Shown here: piece by piece, positions 43,749 through 52,810 of the stretch
Layout of the letters: each line of letters begins with the position of its first letter
Numbering within the stretch: the stretch's first letter is position 1
Assembly: GCF_040750475.1 (NCBI RefSeq)
Contig: NZ_JABJVY010000023.1
Span: 1 to 64,000 of the forward strand
Reading direction: 5' to 3'
DNA from: Amorphus sp040750475
Lineage (GTDB): Bacteria; Pseudomonadota; Alphaproteobacteria; Rhizobiales; Amorphaceae
Length of the DNA: 64,000 nt
Notes under the pieces: model-generated
What the model saw: the letters and a program-made list of their open reading frames with translations, nothing else
Database searches by the model: none
What the model was told of the DNA's origin: nothing
Translations under genes and position numbers: made by a program

Positions 43749-44729
43749 TCACAGGGCCTGGAGACGAGCCGGCGAGAGCTCGACGATCCGGTAGTCGCCG
43801 TGTGCGTCGAGCCCCTCGACCTCGGCGATGGTCTCGACGCGGCGTCCCTCGCCCCGGCCGCGGATGAAGACGACGAGGTCGATCGCCTGTGCGACCAGCC
43901 GGCGCGGTACCGTGACCACCGCCTCCTCGATGAGCTGCTCCAGCCGGTAGAGCGCCGAATGGGCCGCATTGGCGTGAACCGTGGCGATGCCGCCGGGATG
44001 ACCGGTGTTCCAGGCCTTCAGCATGTCGAGGGCTTCCGGCCCGCGGACCTCGCCGACGATGATCCGGTCAGGCCGAAGCCGCATGGTCGAGCGCACCAGG
44101 TCGGCGAGGCCCACGACGCCGGGCTTGGTGCGCAGGGCCACGCAATCGGGCGCCGCGCATTGCAGCTCGCGGGTGTCCTCGATCAGGATCACCCGCTCGT
44201 CGGCCCGCGCGATCTCGGCCAGCAGCGCGTTGGCAAGCGTGGTCTTGCCGGAGCTGGTGCCGCCGGCGATCAGTATGTTGCGCCGCTCGCGGACGGCCCT
44301 GCGCAGAGCGTCCGCCTGCAATGGCATCATCACCCGGTCCGCGACGTAGTCCTCGAGCGTGTAGACCTTGGCGGCTGGCTTGCGAATCGCGAAGCACGGC
44401 GCCGTCGAGACTGGCGGCAGCAGTCCCTCGAAGCGCTCGCCGGTCTCCGGCAGCTCGGCGCTCACCACCGGGTTGCCGGCGTGCACCTCGACACGCAGGT
44501 GGCTCGCCACCAGGCGGATGATCCGTTCGACCTCGGCCGCATTCAGGCGCTCGCCCGTGTCGACCCTGCCCTCGCCCAGCCGGTCGAGGCGCAGGCTGCC
44601 GTCCGGGTTCACCATTACCTCGATCACCGAAGGATCAGAGAGCGCGGCACCGATGGCCGGCCCCATGGCCGTGCGCAGCATGGTGCGGCGGCGCTGGCGG
44701 CTTTCCGCGTGCCCGTTGGTGCCGCTCAT
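43749..44729 (-). CDS. trbB: TrbB/VirB11-like ATPase
   Basis: A 326-residue hexameric traffic ATPase. Walker A is AGGTSSGKTTLANALL near residue 155, the Asp box is VILIEDTRELQCAAPD, Walker B is RPDRIIVGEVRGPEALDML and the His box follows with TGHPGGIATVHAN. It powers pilus assembly. Its start overlaps the stop of the CopG-like gene. Confidence 0.95.
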   Translation of the reverse strand: MSGTNGHAESRQRRRTMLRTAMGPAIGAALSDPSVIEVMVNPDGSLRLDRLGEGRVDTGERLNAAEVERIIRLVASHLRVEVHAGNPVVSAELPETGERFEGLLPPVSTAPCFAIRKPAAKVYTLEDYVADRVMMPLQADALRRAVRERRNILIAGGTSSGKTTLANALLAEIARADERVILIEDTRELQCAAPDCVALRTKPGVVGLADLVRSTMRLRPDRIIVGEVRGPEALDMLKAWNTGHPGGIATVHANAAHSALYRLEQLIEEAVVTVPRRLVAQAIDLVVFIRGRGEGRRVETIAEVEGLDAHGDYRIVELSPARLQAL

Positions 44730-45145
44730 GGCTCGGTCTCCTCCTCGGACGTCTGCGCCAGCACCTCGCCCGCCAGCGTCCGGCCACCGGCGATGCGGCG
44801 GCCGACCTGGTCGATGAAGGCCTGGAAGCGCTCCTGGCCGAGCGCACGCGCCGCCTCCTGGTCCGCCTCGGGAAGCGGCGCCGTCACCGTGAGGTAGTAG
44901 CGGACGAAGAGCGCCAGGCTCTCCAGCAGGATCTGCTGGTCGCGTTCGATCCGGTTGAGCTGCCGGCTGAGCCGGTCGAGCCGGACCCTGAGGCGATCAT
45001 CGACCTCGTTGGCACCGCGCCGCGCGAGGAAGCTGCGCAGCGCGTCCGACACGATCGCCGATTTGGACGAGCCGGGCTTGGCGGCCAGCGCTTCGAGTTG
45101 CTCCGTCAGCTCGTCGTCGAGATAGAGGTGATGGCGTGGCTTCAT
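44726..45145 (-). CDS. Ribbon-helix-helix (CopG-like) regulator
   Basis: A 139-residue protein. The N terminus HHLYLDDELTEQLEALAAKPGSSKSAIVSDALRSFLARRG is a ribbon-helix-helix DNA-binding domain; the middle (DRLSRQLNRIERDQQILLESLALFVRYYLT) is a helical dimerisation region. In this ICE family a CopG-like gene sits between traG and trbB, where it probably represses the transfer operon. Overlaps trbB by four bases, nine bases from traG. Confidence 0.85.
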   Translation of the reverse strand: MKPRHHLYLDDELTEQLEALAAKPGSSKSAIVSDALRSFLARRGANEVDDRLRVRLDRLSRQLNRIERDQQILLESLALFVRYYLTVTAPLPEADQEAARALGQERFQAFIDQVGRRIAGGRTLAGEVLAQTSEEETEP

Positions 45146-45154
45146 GGCGACCCC

Positions 45155-47203
45155 TCAGAAGCCCGGCAGCAAGTCGTCGTCGCGCCGGCCCGGGTCGCCG
45201 TCGATGCCGTAGGCGCGCGTGACGGCCGAGAGCCGGCGGGCGCGGTCCATGGTCTTGGTCTGGGCGGGCGCGTCGGCCTCGTCGTCCAGGAGATCGAGGT
45301 CGCTCTGGCGCGCGGGCTCGATGGGCTTCGACACCTCGGGCTCGGGCATGCCGGCATGGCGCTGGTGCTGCAGCCCGCCCTCGTCGTCCGCGTCGGCGAG
45401 GCCGAGCTCGCGGTCCGCCGCGTCGGCGAGACGGCTGTCGGTCCCGCGGACCTGTCCGGTCCAGTCGTCTTGGCGCGGCGCCGGCCGATCGCGGTAACCG
45501 TCCTCGGTCAGCGCCGGTGCGTCCGTGACCCGCGCGGCAAAGTTGCCGTCCTCGTAGTAGCGGAGCTTCCTGGCGCGGAGCGGCGGCAGACCCGAGACGA
45601 GTACCAGCTCGTCCGAGGCCGGCAACTGCATGACCTCGCCCGGCGTCAGCAGCGGCCGCGCCGTCTCCTGGCGTGAGACCATGACGTGGCTGAGCCAGGG
45701 AGCGAGCCGGTGGCCCGCGTAGTTGCGCTGGGCCCGCAGCTCGGTCGCCGTGCCGAGCGCGTCCGAGATGCGCTTGGCCGTGCGCTCGTCATTGGACGAG
45801 AACGCGATCCGGACATGACAGTTGTCGAGGATCGCGTTGTTTTCGCCGTAGGCCTTGGAGATCTGGTTCAGGGACTGCGCGATCAGGTAGGCGCGGATGC
45901 CATAGCCCGCTATGAAGGCCAGTGCCGTCTCGAAGAAGTCGAGGCGGCCGAGCGCCGGGAACTCGTCCAGCATCATGAGGAGTTGATACCGGCGGCGCTT
46001 ATCCGGACTGCCTTCCAGGCGCTCGGTCAGCCGCCGCCCGATCTGGTTCAGGACCAGTCGCACCAGCGGCTTGGTGCGGGAGATGTCCGACGGTGGGATG
46101 ACCAGGTAGAGCGAGACCGGCCGCTCGGCGTCCACCAGGTCGGCGATGCGCCAGTCGCAGGCGGCGGTAGTCGCCGCGACGGTCGGATCTCGATAGAGCC
46201 CGAGGAAGCTCATGGCGGTCGACAGCACGCCCGAGCGCTCGTTCTCCGATTTGTTCAACGCCTCGCGTGCGGCCTGGGCGACCACGGGATGGACCACCGG
46301 GTTCTGCGGCGTACCCAGGTGGTTGGTCGCCATCATGGCGCGCAGCGTGTGCTCGAAGGACCGGCGCGGGTCGGAGAGGAAGCTCGCGACACGGGCCAGC
46401 GTCTTCTCCTCCTCGGCATAGAGGACATGCAGGATGGCGCCGACCAGCAGCGTGTGGCTGGTTTTCTCCCAGTGGTTCCGCCGCTCCAGCATGCCCTCCG
46501 GATCGACCAGGATGTCGGCGATGTTCTGGACGTCGCGGACCTCGTGCGGCCCCTTGCGGACTTCCAGCAGCGGGTTGTAGCGGGCCGAGCGCGGATCGGT
46601 CGGGTTGAACAGCAGGCAGTGCGAGAAGCGAGACCGCCAGCCCGCCGTGAGCTGCCAGTTCTCGCCCTTGATGTCGTGGATGACCGCGGAGCCGGTCCAG
46701 GAGAGCAGCGTAGGAATCACGAGACCGACGCCCTTGCCTGAGCGTGTCGGGGCGAATGCCATGACGTGCTCCGGGCCCTCGTGGCGCAGGTACTCGCGTC
46801 CCAGCCTGCCGAGGAACACGCCGCGCGGCTCGAACAGCCCGGCCCGCTGCGCCTCCTTGCGGGTCGCCCAGCGCGAGGAGCCGTAGGTGGTGACGAACCG
46901 GCTCTGCCGCGCCCGCCACAGCGAGCCGACAACCGCGACGACAGTGCCGAGCAGTCCGCTGGCGCCCGCCAGCAGGCCCGCGCGCCGGAACAGGTCCGGC
47001 GCGTAAGGCTCGTAGGCGTACCACCACTCGAACAGGCGCCAGGGATAGTAGACTGGCCAGTGCAGGAGCTCGAACCAGGGCGCGCCGAGCCGCGGCTGGT
47101 AGCCGAGCATCGCTGCGGTCCACTGCGTCGTCGCCCACACCCCGCCGATCACAATGGCGAAGACGATGAGCGCCTGGCCGATGAGGAGCTTGGTCGGTGT
47201 CAT
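45155..47203 (-). CDS. traG: TraG/VirD4 coupling protein
   Basis: A 682-residue coupling ATPase. Two N-terminal membrane segments (LIGQALIVFAIVIGGVWATTQW and GASGLLGTVVAVVGSLW) are followed by FAPTRSGKGVGLVIPTLL (Walker A), LMMLDEFPALGRLDFFETALAFIAGYGIRAYLIAQSLNQ (Walker B and motif III) and the all-alpha insert. It brings the relaxase-bound DNA to the Trb channel. First gene of the traG-trb operon, with a 283-base leader upstream. Confidence 0.95.
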   Translation of the reverse strand: MTPTKLLIGQALIVFAIVIGGVWATTQWTAAMLGYQPRLGAPWFELLHWPVYYPWRLFEWWYAYEPYAPDLFRRAGLLAGASGLLGTVVAVVGSLWRARQSRFVTTYGSSRWATRKEAQRAGLFEPRGVFLGRLGREYLRHEGPEHVMAFAPTRSGKGVGLVIPTLLSWTGSAVIHDIKGENWQLTAGWRSRFSHCLLFNPTDPRSARYNPLLEVRKGPHEVRDVQNIADILVDPEGMLERRNHWEKTSHTLLVGAILHVLYAEEEKTLARVASFLSDPRRSFEHTLRAMMATNHLGTPQNPVVHPVVAQAAREALNKSENERSGVLSTAMSFLGLYRDPTVAATTAACDWRIADLVDAERPVSLYLVIPPSDISRTKPLVRLVLNQIGRRLTERLEGSPDKRRRYQLLMMLDEFPALGRLDFFETALAFIAGYGIRAYLIAQSLNQISKAYGENNAILDNCHVRIAFSSNDERTAKRISDALGTATELRAQRNYAGHRLAPWLSHVMVSRQETARPLLTPGEVMQLPASDELVLVSGLPPLRARKLRYYEDGNFAARVTDAPALTEDGYRDRPAPRQDDWTGQVRGTDSRLADAADRELGLADADDEGGLQHQRHAGMPEPEVSKPIEPARQSDLDLLDDEADAPAQTKTMDRARRLSAVTRAYGIDGDPGRRDDDLLPGF

Positions 47204-47253
47204 GCCCTTGAGTCCACACGTCGGCGCGACTTGTGCGTCGCGTCACGCCCCAA

Positions 47254-47298
47254 GGGATTCCTCAGACCGGCGGAATCGAAAATCGCATTTATTTACGC
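47254..47298 (-). repeat. Leader repeat, copy B (matches 4623-4667)
   Basis: Begins GGGATTC and contains GAATCGAAAATCGCATTTAT; the core matches copy A at 22 of 26 positions. It lies about 70 bases upstream of the traG start, so it is probably promoter DNA of the conjugation operon. Downstream the similarity fades over about 45 more bases. Confidence 0.45.
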
Positions 47299-47486
47299 TG
47301 ATCTACGCTCTCTTCTGCGCTTGCCAAGTAGGGGTAATAAGAGCGTAGCTGGCCGAGCGAAACGTGGAACTGAAATCGAGGACGGGGTAAAATCCTCACC
47401 TAAACGACATCCGAGTTCGAAGACGGCAGACGGTTGCCGCGGAAGAGGGATTCGGTAGGCAAGATTTGCATTGAGGGAGCTGGTAA
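47299..47486. other. Divergent leader of traG and the secreted protein
   Basis: No gene seen. The rest of the intergenic region between the minus-strand traG start and the plus-strand gene at 47487; it must hold two divergent promoters. AGGGAGC lies just ahead of the 47487 start. Confidence 0.45.
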
Positions 47487-48101
47487 ATGAAGGCGCGATC
47501 AGCCCTTCTCGGTCTCATCATCTGGACCGCTGTCGTGGCTGCGGATGCCACGCAGGCCTCAGCCGCAGATTCGAGCGCGTACCAGGTAAGTGGGTTCAGG
47601 CTTGGAGCGACCGTGGAGAAGATCCAAGCGGCCGCGACCAAGAGTGATCTCATCACTCAGAGTGTCGTCCGTGGTCCGTCCTTCGAGCAAGCAATCATGC
47701 AGGCGCAGCGCAAGCTGATCCCAGGGCGGGACTACGCAGGTGTACGGATGGTTCGGGCGCGAGGTGAAGCGGCCGAGGCTCAAGTCACGTTCGCACCAAC
47801 GCCAGAAGGTCCGCGGGCGATCAAGATCGTATACGATGTACTGCCTGGTGGCCCCGACATACCGACACTGGAAGCCAAGCTCCTCAATGACTACGGTGCG
47901 CCGAACCAGAGGAGCGAACGGGAATGGGTGTGGGGCGACACGGGGGCCTTTTACAGCCGCAAGAACGCTTATCTTGAATTTCGGCCGAACCCGGTCAGCG
48001 CCGGCGTACGAAGGCCTATCGCAACCTTGATCCTCGCTGACCCGGCCCTCCAGGAGCGCTCTCGGGAAACTATTGCCGTCGAAGCAGCAAAAGGTAGCTG
48101 A
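47487..48101 (+). CDS. Secreted hypothetical protein
   Basis: A 204-residue protein with a signal peptide (MKARSALLGLIIWTAVVAADATQASA) and a mature domain of about 175 residues starting YQVSGFRLGATVEKIQAA, a phrase typical of small exported proteins whose fold begins G-x-x-L-G-x-T. FEQAIMQAQRKL and WVWGDTGAFYSRKNAYLEF follow. I do not recognise a function. It is a single gene on the plus strand inside the ICE backbone, so it is cargo. Confidence 0.65.
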   Translation: MKARSALLGLIIWTAVVAADATQASAADSSAYQVSGFRLGATVEKIQAAATKSDLITQSVVRGPSFEQAIMQAQRKLIPGRDYAGVRMVRARGEAAEAQVTFAPTPEGPRAIKIVYDVLPGGPDIPTLEAKLLNDYGAPNQRSEREWVWGDTGAFYSRKNAYLEFRPNPVSAGVRRPIATLILADPALQERSRETIAVEAAKGS

Positions 48102-48397
48102 TTAATACCTCCTCAGCGGCTGCAAACGATGAAGAGTTTTGCCTTACGCGGAGCTAGAAAGCCCAACGCTTGCCTGAAAGAGGTCGTTCCTTGTTGGGAA
48201 GATTGTCGGAAATGGGTGGATTTCGGGCTTTCGCTGCGCTCCGCCTCAATGCTCGTAAGGACCGATTACCAGCTCTGCCGTTGCCAGAGAATTGCCCGAT
48301 CCTGGCTGAGCAATCCGTTCGTCAGGGCTGGGGCATCAATTCAAGGCGAACGCTCTCTCGTGGTGATCACCCACAGCCGTTCTGCGAGTTTCCGAAG
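48102..48397. other. Intergenic region, no gene seen
   Basis: About 300 bases between the convergent secreted-protein and DUF3644 genes. Open frames here lack a start signal and any family feature. Confidence 0.45.
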
Positions 48398-49609
48398 TCA
48401 CCGGTAGCGAGCCCCTTCCTGCCGACAGTGCTCCAGAACCCGCTCGATCCAGCGGTCATACCAGACCCACGTGTTCTTGTAATCGCCCTGGCAACCGTAT
48501 CCCTTCGCTGGGTTCTTTGCGTCGAGTTCCTGCATGAGCTTCGTGTGGTCCCCGGGGCCGAATTTCGGGAAACCAGCCTCCTTGACTGCCGCGAGCACGT
48601 CCTTCCTGATGAACCGCGCCCGGTTCACCTCCTTGAAGATCACCTCGCCGACCTCCTGTGCCGTATCACTGCCAGGCTTCACGGTAACAACCGCGACATC
48701 AGAGCCGGCAGCCTTCTTCGCGGCGACGGGCACGAAAGCGACCTTGAGGCGGAAGGCCGGGTCCTTAACTTGGTCGTCGGACAGTCCATGCTCAAACGCG
48801 CTGATGAAGGACGAGACGTGCAGGGGCAGTGAGGACGCCGTCTTCAAGCTGCTCCGCTGGTCAGGCCCAAACGACACGAACTGGAGAGCGATCGGCAGTC
48901 GCTTCTCAAGACCGAACTGCTTCCCGAAGAACCCCTTCAGTGCATCGTTGAAGTTCAGGGCACATGACTGGAGCTCAGCGCCAACCGCATCATCGATGCG
49001 GCTGGTCGACTGGTGCTCAATCTCGTTCCGTAGCTCGATGAGAAAGCGAAGGTTCGTCTTCGCTCCCTCGGAGAGCGGGCACTTGCCCGTGCTGATGCAC
49101 TGGCTCAGATCCCAGTAGCGGTCGGCGCCGTGGGCCGTCTGCTTGCCCTTGTATTTGTAGGGGATGCCCTCGCGCTTGTAGTAGGCGTGAAGCAAGTAGG
49201 TCCAGGCGACGATGGCGGTCGTGATGAAGAGTTCGGCGCGGAACATCAGTCCGGCGGAGTTAAAGGTGTGGACTGCGGCGATCATAGCTTCTCGGGCCTT
49301 GATCAGGAGTTCGTCGCCTCGGGCGCTCAAGCCTGTTCCGGGGTCGACATCGGGCCAAGTCGACAGGAACTCGTCGAGGGCTTCGTCGGAAGCAGGCTTG
49401 ACGTTCTTGTGCTTCGTCCTCGCCCTGATCTCTCCTATGAGTCGGTGGTTAATGGAGCGGGTCGGGCGGGTGAAGTAGGCCAGAATGTCCTGATCGTTCG
49501 TGAAGCCGCCCCCGCGATGAATCATCCCCTTGACGATCTCGACCTCCCACCGCTCGAGGGTGTTACCGCGCCGCCGCTTGATTCTTCTTGGTTTCGCCTC
49601 GTCTGCCAT
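48398..49609 (-). CDS. DUF3644 domain protein
   Basis: A 403-residue protein. Basic N terminus (PRRIKRRRGN), WEVEIVKGMIHRGGGFTNDQDILAYFTRPTRSINHRLIGEIR resembling a helix-turn-helix, then a DUF3644-like helical region with ELFITTAIVAWTYLLHAYYKREGIPY, NLRFLIELRNEIEH (a HEPN-like R-x4-H pattern) and an ALQFVSF segment. The RNEIEHQ motif suggests a HEPN RNase-type domain, common in defence proteins. Start at MADEAKP; the upstream residues are outside the conserved part. Cargo between traG and rlxS. Confidence 0.7.
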   Translation of the reverse strand: MADEAKPRRIKRRRGNTLERWEVEIVKGMIHRGGGFTNDQDILAYFTRPTRSINHRLIGEIRARTKHKNVKPASDEALDEFLSTWPDVDPGTGLSARGDELLIKAREAMIAAVHTFNSAGLMFRAELFITTAIVAWTYLLHAYYKREGIPYKYKGKQTAHGADRYWDLSQCISTGKCPLSEGAKTNLRFLIELRNEIEHQSTSRIDDAVGAELQSCALNFNDALKGFFGKQFGLEKRLPIALQFVSFGPDQRSSLKTASSLPLHVSSFISAFEHGLSDDQVKDPAFRLKVAFVPVAAKKAAGSDVAVVTVKPGSDTAQEVGEVIFKEVNRARFIRKDVLAAVKEAGFPKFGPGDHTKLMQELDAKNPAKGYGCQGDYKNTWVWYDRWIERVLEHCRQEGARYR

Positions 49610-49857
49610 CGCCCTTTTCTCCGAGAAGGGAGCTAACACTACGGCTATGGAGTGGTCAAACTTCTGACGAACGCAACCGGTCACTTACTGACAGATCGGG
49701 CAATAGGAGTAGGATGGTCGGTATAACGCCTGGATGGCTGCTCCGCACTGGACGTTCTCGGACAGCCGCTATGAGACACGAGCATGCGCGGGCACGCCAG
49801 GTTCGGAGGGCTGCTTCGGGGTCGACAGCGGGCACGCCTACGAGCCTGATCGCAATC
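49610..49857. other. Intergenic region, no gene seen
   Basis: About 250 bases between the DUF3644 gene start and the end of rlxS. Nothing that I can name; it should carry the DUF3644 promoter. Confidence 0.4.
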
Positions 49858-51837
49858 CTACGAGATGCCCGGACCGCTCCGCTTGCGCCCAAACGACCAG
49901 GAAATCGTTTCTCCGCGGACGATACCGGACACCTGCTTGCCGAGGTTGCGCTCCAGCACCGGCCGCCACGGCACCAGCGCGAACTCACGCGACTTCTCGA
50001 TCAAAGCAAACCGGCCGCTGGCGAGATCCAGCCGGCGGCGGTAGATGCCCTCGACCGGCTTGCCGGTCTCGCTCTCGACGTAGTGTAGTCCAAGCTCGCT
50101 GGAGAGCTGGTCCGCGACCCGCGTCAGGTCGCGTCGGCGCAGGAGACCGAGCATGTTGGCGTGGTAGACGATCCGGTCCTGCTCCTGGCGGGCAAGCTCC
50201 TGCTCAATTAACCACTGCCGGCGCCGGTCGAGCGCCTGGCGTACCTGGCGCCCGAAGCCCGCGTCGCGGAGGCTGGTCGGCGTGTCGGCGAGCAACTCCC
50301 GGTCGAGCCAGGTCGCGCCGTCGGCGCCGACCTGCCGGTCGAGCGCCACCGCGGACAGCATCGCGACGATGACCGGGCTCGCCCGTGCCCGGCTTCGTTC
50401 GTACGCCACCGCCCGATCCAAATGATCAGGCGCGATCGTCCAGGTGCCATCCGGCTGGCGGTCGACGCCGATGTCCCGCCGCCGCATCGCCTCGAGCCGT
50501 CGCACGTGGGTCTCGGCGAACGCGGCCGTGGCCGTGGGGTCGTGCCGCAGGTGGATGTCAACGCTGTACTGCCCGTCGTTCGCGGCGGCGATCTCGGCGA
50601 TGGTTCGGTCGACGTCTCTCGGCGCGGCCCGCTTCGGTGCGATCGCAATGATCGCACCGTCCGGCAACGGCTCGGTCGTGTCGGCCCTGCCGATATCGAC
50701 GTAATGGGCGCGGCCGTCGACACCGTCTACGATCAGGTAGTGGCGGTCGTTGATCTCGTCGGAGAGACCGCGCGCGACGACGCGGCCGACGAGTTGCTGC
50801 GCGTCCATGTCGGCCGGGTCGTGGATGGCGTACTCTGAGGTCGCCCTGTCCCGACCCTCGCGGGTCATCTCACGGTGCATGGTCTTGATGATGTCGCCGC
50901 GCTCGCCCATCCGGCGCAGCACCGGCTCCAGGTCGTCGGCCAGCCGCCACCGGCCCGGCTCTATCTCCTCGGCGAGTCCGAGGCGATGGAGCTTGTGCAG
51001 CCGGCCGGCGCGCAGCGTCTGGCGGAAGGCGTCGCCGGCCGCGGTGCCAGACCGGACAAGCCCGTCCTCGCCGATGTCGCCCAGCAGGCCGCGGTCGAGG
51101 CTGGTAAAGCGCTCCTGCTCCACCTCCCAGCGCAGGCGGTGCTCGATCTCCAGATCGGAGCGCGGCCCGAGGTCGAGGCCGACGATCTCCGCCGCCCGCT
51201 CGCGCATGCCCCTGGCGAGGTAGTCGCGGGCGATGACGAGGTCCTTCCCCTGGTCGTCGCGGCCGCGCAGCACGACATGGGTGTGGGGATGGCCGGTGTT
51301 GTAGTGGTCGACCGCCATCCAATCGAGCCGGGTGCCGAGGTCGTCCTCCATCTGTCGCATCAGCCGACGGGTGAACCCTTTCAGCTCGTCGTACTCGGCG
51401 GCGTCCTCGGCCGAGACGATGAAGCGGAACTGGTGCCGGTCACCCTCGCCGCGCTCGAGGAACGCCCGGCCGTCGGCACGATCGGACTCGGCGTCGTACA
51501 GATCGCCGGGCAACCCCTCGCGGGTGACACCGTCGCGCTGGATGTAGCGCAGATGGAGTTGGGCCGCCTTCCGCCCCTGTCCCGTCAGCTTCACGATGCG
51601 CGACTTCACGATCACCCGGCGCGCCCGGTAGGCGGCGTACCGGTCGCGGGCGGCGAGCACCCGGCCGACGCCGGACCCACGACCGATGCGGTTGCCCTGG
51701 AAGGTACCGCGGCTCGGCGACGACCGGCCGCCGGCAAGCGCCATCGACCGCAGCACCTGGTGCAGGTAGCGACGCCCGCGCTTGCTGCCGCGGCTGCGGA
51801 TCCGGCCGAGCCTCGGCGTGAAGTCGTCATCCTTCAT
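49858..51837 (-). CDS. rlxS: RlxS-like relaxase (VirD2 family, DUF3363)
   Basis: A 659-residue relaxase. The N-terminal catalytic half has HLRYIQRDGVTREG, FLERGEGDRHQFRFIVS and the metal-binding histidine triad in DHYNTGHPHTHVVLRG. The C-terminal half is the DUF3363 domain (QQLVGRVVARGLSDEINDRHYLIVDG onward). The enzyme nicks oriT and remains attached to the transferred strand. It is the last gene of the rdfS-traF-transglycosylase-small protein run, but a 355-base gap upstream is the likely oriT. Confidence 0.93.
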   Translation of the reverse strand: MKDDDFTPRLGRIRSRGSKRGRRYLHQVLRSMALAGGRSSPSRGTFQGNRIGRGSGVGRVLAARDRYAAYRARRVIVKSRIVKLTGQGRKAAQLHLRYIQRDGVTREGLPGDLYDAESDRADGRAFLERGEGDRHQFRFIVSAEDAAEYDELKGFTRRLMRQMEDDLGTRLDWMAVDHYNTGHPHTHVVLRGRDDQGKDLVIARDYLARGMRERAAEIVGLDLGPRSDLEIEHRLRWEVEQERFTSLDRGLLGDIGEDGLVRSGTAAGDAFRQTLRAGRLHKLHRLGLAEEIEPGRWRLADDLEPVLRRMGERGDIIKTMHREMTREGRDRATSEYAIHDPADMDAQQLVGRVVARGLSDEINDRHYLIVDGVDGRAHYVDIGRADTTEPLPDGAIIAIAPKRAAPRDVDRTIAEIAAANDGQYSVDIHLRHDPTATAAFAETHVRRLEAMRRRDIGVDRQPDGTWTIAPDHLDRAVAYERSRARASPVIVAMLSAVALDRQVGADGATWLDRELLADTPTSLRDAGFGRQVRQALDRRRQWLIEQELARQEQDRIVYHANMLGLLRRRDLTRVADQLSSELGLHYVESETGKPVEGIYRRRLDLASGRFALIEKSREFALVPWRPVLERNLGKQVSGIVRGETISWSFGRKRSGPGIS

Positions 51838-52146
51838 GATCGCCGCCGGTCATGTTGCATCGTGATCCACGAGTAGACGGCGGCCAGCCGAAGCCGCAAG
51901 CCGCCGCCATGAAGATCGCGGCAGACCAAGGACTTACGCCCGCACTGGCGCCATCCTGGACGGGCATGGCGCCAGGGAAAACGATGTGCAGACAACGACA
52001 TAGGCGTCTCATGGCGCCATCCTTTTATCTTGCCCTACCGGGCTTCCGGGCCACCTGCCGTCCCTCCTGCGATCACCTGCGATCTCTCATCGAACCTCGG
52101 CTCGGGCGACGGGTCCCGCGCTGGCTGGGATCACCGCATGAAGACA
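51838..52146. other. Candidate oriT region upstream of rlxS
   Basis: A gene-free stretch next to the relaxase gene that is rich in symmetry. CTGGCGCCAT at 51945-51954 and ATGGCGCCAG at 51966-51975 make a perfect 10-bp inverted repeat. TGGCGCCATCCT is repeated at 51946-51957 and 52012-52023. CTGCGATC occurs at 52067 and 52077. Relaxase-adjacent DNA with an inverted repeat is the usual form of an oriT; no nick sequence is recognised. Confidence 0.5.
51945..51975. repeat. 10-bp inverted repeat (candidate oriT hairpin)
   Basis: Perfect arms CTGGCGCCAT and ATGGCGCCAG around an 11-base loop. A third copy of the core, ATGGCGCCAT, sits at 52011-52020. Confidence 0.65.
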
Positions 52147-52178
52147 TCGGGAGCGGCACCAGGCGGTACCGCTCCCGA
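52147..52178 (-). terminator. Hairpin after the small conserved gene
   Basis: Arms of 14 bases (TCGGGAGCGG and beyond, one mismatch) with a 4-base loop, 15 bases past the stop of the gene at 52193. There is no long T-run, so it may be a weak terminator or part of oriT. Confidence 0.5.
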
Positions 52179-52192
52179 GGCGGTCGGCGGTG

Positions 52193-52555
52193 TCATCCGC
52201 CACCCGCCCAAAAAGCCTGCTCGGCGCTCTCGAAGCTCTCGAAATGGCGCAGACCGAGCATCCAATGGACGTGCCGGTCTCCGCCGACGAGGCAAATCGC
52301 GACGTAGTAGCAGGCGCGGAAGTAGCCGAGAATCGCCACCCGCTCGAACGTCTCGTCCTCGTCGTCCAGGCTCTCCCAGACGGCGAAATTCATCTCCGCG
52401 ATGCGTCCGTCCCAGTGGAAATCGGCCCGCTCGGCGGCGATGAAATGCTCGACGACGGCGTCGATTCCGTCGCTGCCGAACTCGGCGATCAGGTCGCGGC
52501 GGAGCTGCGGAAAGCGGTCGAACGCGGCGTGCGGATGCGTGTGAAGCGTGGTCAT
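52193..52555 (-). CDS. Conserved ICE small protein, unknown
   Basis: A 120-residue acidic protein (MTTLHTHPHAAFDRFPQLRRDLIAEFGSDGIDAVVEHFIAAERAD, then WESLDDEDETFERVAILGYFRACYYVAICLVGG). I recognise it as a protein found between the transglycosylase and rlxS genes in this ICE family, but it has no named function. GGAGG five bases before the ATG fixes the start and rules out the longer frame. 255 bases separate it from the transglycosylase gene. Confidence 0.7.
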   Translation of the reverse strand: MTTLHTHPHAAFDRFPQLRRDLIAEFGSDGIDAVVEHFIAAERADFHWDGRIAEMNFAVWESLDDEDETFERVAILGYFRACYYVAICLVGGDRHVHWMLGLRHFESFESAEQAFWAGGG

Positions 52556-52810
52556 CGGAACCTCCATGGCTGCCGTCCTCCTCATCGAGGACGGACCCTG
52601 GCATCGGCCGGCGAAGCGGCCGTCAAGGACGCCGCAGGCGCCGCGCCAGCGGGGCGCGGGGGAGCCGAAATGCGGAACGGAGCGAACGCGGCGTGGAGCA
52701 TTTTGGGGGGACCGCGCATCCTTGACGGGCGCTTCGTCCTGGCTGGTACGCTGGGACAACCGAGACGAGGCCCTCTCTCTCCGACAGGGCACCGTCCGCG
52801 CCACCGCGAT

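Noticed and set aside
51984..52001. Possible second tra box ATGTGCAGACAACGACAT near oriT
   Set aside because: Only the left half and the last four bases match a tra box; symmetry is poor, so chance is likely.
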